From: Nannocystis pusilla
Lineage (GTDB): Bacteria > Myxococcota_A > Polyangia > Nannocystales > Nannocystaceae
Assembly: GCF_026626665.1 (NCBI RefSeq)
Contig: NZ_JAPNKE010000002.1
Coordinates: forward strand, 10,932,001 to 10,996,000
Direction: 5' to 3'
Length of the DNA: 64,000 nt
The first letter of the stretch is position 1, and each line of letters opens with the position of its first letter. The position numbers and the translations under genes are program-made. The notes beneath the pieces are model-generated. The model was not told the origin of the DNA. It ran no database searches and saw only the letters and a program-made list of their open reading frames with translations. Shown here in pieces: positions 62,639-64,000 of this stretch.

Positions 62639-64000
62639 TCAGCCGCCGGCGAGGCGGCAGTCGGCCTCGACCTGCTCGAAGTCGTCGCGGTGCGGGGCGA
62701 GCTCCTCGCAGGCCTTGCGCAGAAGGTCCCCGACCGAGGTCGGGTAGAGCTTGATCCGCCCGTCGCGCCCGGCGGTGACGATGAGGCGGCCGTCGGGCGA
62801 GAACTCGGCGTGGTTGACGGCGGCGGCGTGGCCGTGCAGCGTCGCCAGCAGGTCGTAGTTGGACGAGTCGACCGGGGCGGCCCACAGCTTGGCGGTGTTG
62901 TCGGACGAGGCGGTGACGATCCGCCGGCCGTCGTTGGAGAAGGTGGCGTACAGCAGCGAGGCGGAGTGGCCGAGGAGGGTGGCGAGGACGTGGGGGCGGT
63001 CGTCGGGGCCGGCCATCGACCACACCCAGGCGTCGCGCGCGGTGGCGAGGACGAGCCGGCCGCCGTCGCGCGAGAAGGCGGCCGAGGCGATCGCGCCGGC
63101 GGCGGGGTCGAGGGTGGCGATCTCGCTGCCGTAGCGGGCGACCCACAGCTTGGCGGTGTGGTCGGCGCTGATGGTGACGACGGTCTCGCCGTCGGGCGAG
63201 AAGACGGCGCCCTCGACCCGCGCGCTGTGACCGACGAGGTCGGTGATGAAGCGCAGCGCCTCGGCGTCGATCAGCTGGGCGGTGTTGCTGTCGCGGCTGG
63301 CGAGCACGACGTAGCGGCCGCCGGGGGCGAAGCCGGCGACGGTCTGCTGGCCGCGCGTGCCCTGCCACGGCTCGCCGACGACGGCGCCGGTGGTGGCGTC
63401 CCACAGGCGCAAGGTGTCGTCGGCGCCGGCCGAGACGATGCGGGTGCCGTCGCGCGAGAAGCTGGCCCCGAGGACATGTCCCGCGTGGCCGAGGACGGCG
63501 ACCTCGTCGCCGTTGCTGGCGTCCCACAGGCGCAGGTTGCTGTCCTCCTCGGCCCAGGTGAGGAGCCGACCGGAGCCGTCGCCGGCGAACACCGCGGCGA
63601 CCACCGGGCCGGCGTGACCCTCGAGGGTGCGGATGTTGCGGGTGCTGACGACGTCCCACAGGCGCGCGGTCTTGTCGTCGCTGGTGGTGACGATCCGGCT
63701 GCCGTCGGGCGAGAAGCGGGCCAGCCGCACCGAGGCGCCGTGGCCCTTGAGGGTCGGCACGGCGTTGTTGAGCGAGCCGTCCCAGATCCGCGCGGTGTTG
63801 TCGCCGCCGACGGTGAGGATCCGGGCGCCGTCGGGCGAGAACTCGGCGGCCAGGACGGCGGCGGTGTGACCCTCGAGGGTGGCGATCGGCTGGCCGCTGG
63901 CGCTGTTCCACAGCCGCGCTGTGTTGTCCTCGCTGGTCGTCAGCACGCGCGAGGCGTCGAGCGAGAACCTGACCGAAAGGACCTGTTCGGTGTGACCGGT
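62639..64000 (-). CDS. WD40-repeat protein (partial, N-terminus beyond right edge)
   Basis: The frame is open to the right edge; at least 453 residues are visible. At least ten WD40 repeats are recognisable, with units such as LEGHTAAVLAAEFSPDGARI, SDDKTARLWDVVSTRNIRTL and FSNDGRRIVTASSDNTAKLW. The C-terminus (IKLYPTSVGDLLRKACEEL followed by HRDDFEQVEADCRLAGG) resembles that of myxobacterial WD40 proteins fused to Ser/Thr kinase or nSTAND ATPase domains. Such an N-terminal domain may lie outside the window. Confidence 0.85.
   Translation of the reverse strand, partial: TGHTEQVLSVRFSLDASRVLTTSEDNTARLWNSASGQPIATLEGHTAAVLAAEFSPDGARILTVGGDNTARIWDGSLNNAVPTLKGHGASVRLARFSPDGSRIVTTSDDKTARLWDVVSTRNIRTLEGHAGPVVAAVFAGDGSGRLLTWAEEDSNLRLWDASNGDEVAVLGHAGHVLGASFSRDGTRIVSAGADDTLRLWDATTGAVVGEPWQGTRGQQTVAGFAPGGRYVVLASRDSNTAQLIDAEALRFITDLVGHSARVEGAVFSPDGETVVTISADHTAKLWVARYGSEIATLDPAAGAIASAAFSRDGGRLVLATARDAWVWSMAGPDDRPHVLATLLGHSASLLYATFSNDGRRIVTASSDNTAKLWAAPVDSSNYDLLATLHGHAAAVNHAEFSPDGRLIVTAGRDGRIKLYPTSVGDLLRKACEELAPHRDDFEQVEADCRLAGG

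Overview
The window is very GC-rich DNA (roughly 70-75 %) with long shadow reading frames. The gene content points to a myxobacterium of the Nannocystis type (Myxococcota, Nannocystaceae-like). Signs are many lipoproteins with a Thr/Ser-rich linker after the lipobox, a protein with DUF4215-type Cys repeats, a WD40 protein, an IgGFc-binding-like protein, and genes for ergothioneine and a citrate-hydroxamate siderophore. Taxonomy is inferred from gene families only.

Layout. 1-9309: a Fur-box-controlled, minus-strand siderophore operon in the order Cys-rich lipoprotein, IucA-IucB fusion, IucC, IucD, PepSY membrane protein (cut by the left edge), with a carboxyl-methyltransferase gene that has its own Fur-like box. 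9.9-18 kb: lipoproteins, an HNH nuclease, murF, and the overlapping ergothioneine pair egtB-egtD. 18-20.5 kb: a guanidine-III riboswitch with its Gdx exporter, a cytochrome c-like lipoprotein, and a TetR gene with a promoter/operator in front of a small membrane protein. 20.6-28.2 kb: lysA, a structured leader with a tiny ORF, ribA, a degenerate Fic protein, and the division genes rsmH-ftsL-ftsI. 28.4-34 kb: a desaturase, an SseB-like protein, msrA, and a large repeat protein with a histone-H1-like tail. 34.7-42 kb: an IgGFc-binding-like lipoprotein, a Gfo/Idh/MocA oxidoreductase, a sensory rhodopsin transducer family protein, a PfkB kinase and a GH65 phosphorylase. 42-48.4 kb: a Tat-exported sulfite oxidase-like enzyme, a minisatellite, a trypsin-like protease, a second desaturase and small proteins. 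48.4-50.2 kb: a lower-GC ATPase plus TOPRIM-like pair that may be a defence module. 50.4-64 kb: murE, secreted proteins, the gatCAB-mtnA operon, a hydrolase-like lipoprotein, a DUF4215 lipoprotein and a WD40 protein cut by the right edge.

Two features cut across the window. First, a dispersed palindromic element of the form CATGTCC-N4-GGACATG, often with a TTCG, CGAG or GAAG loop, sits at most gene 3' ends and also lies in frame inside many genes. In gatA a related 72-bp unit has expanded into an in-frame tandem array inside the catalytic domain, and a separate 71-bp array lies at the gatA/gatB junction. Second, about twenty single-base frameshifts break otherwise conserved genes (murE, murF, ftsI, lysA, gatB, egtB, iucA-D and others). 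Many lie in GCGCGC runs, which suggests consensus errors rather than pseudogenes; such genes are annotated here as single genes with the frameshift noted.

Functional themes are iron acquisition, peptidoglycan and lysine precursors (murE, murF, lysA, ftsI), thiol and redox protection (egtBD, msrA), guanidine export, amidotransferase-based tRNA charging with methionine salvage, and a large surface-lipoprotein repertoire.
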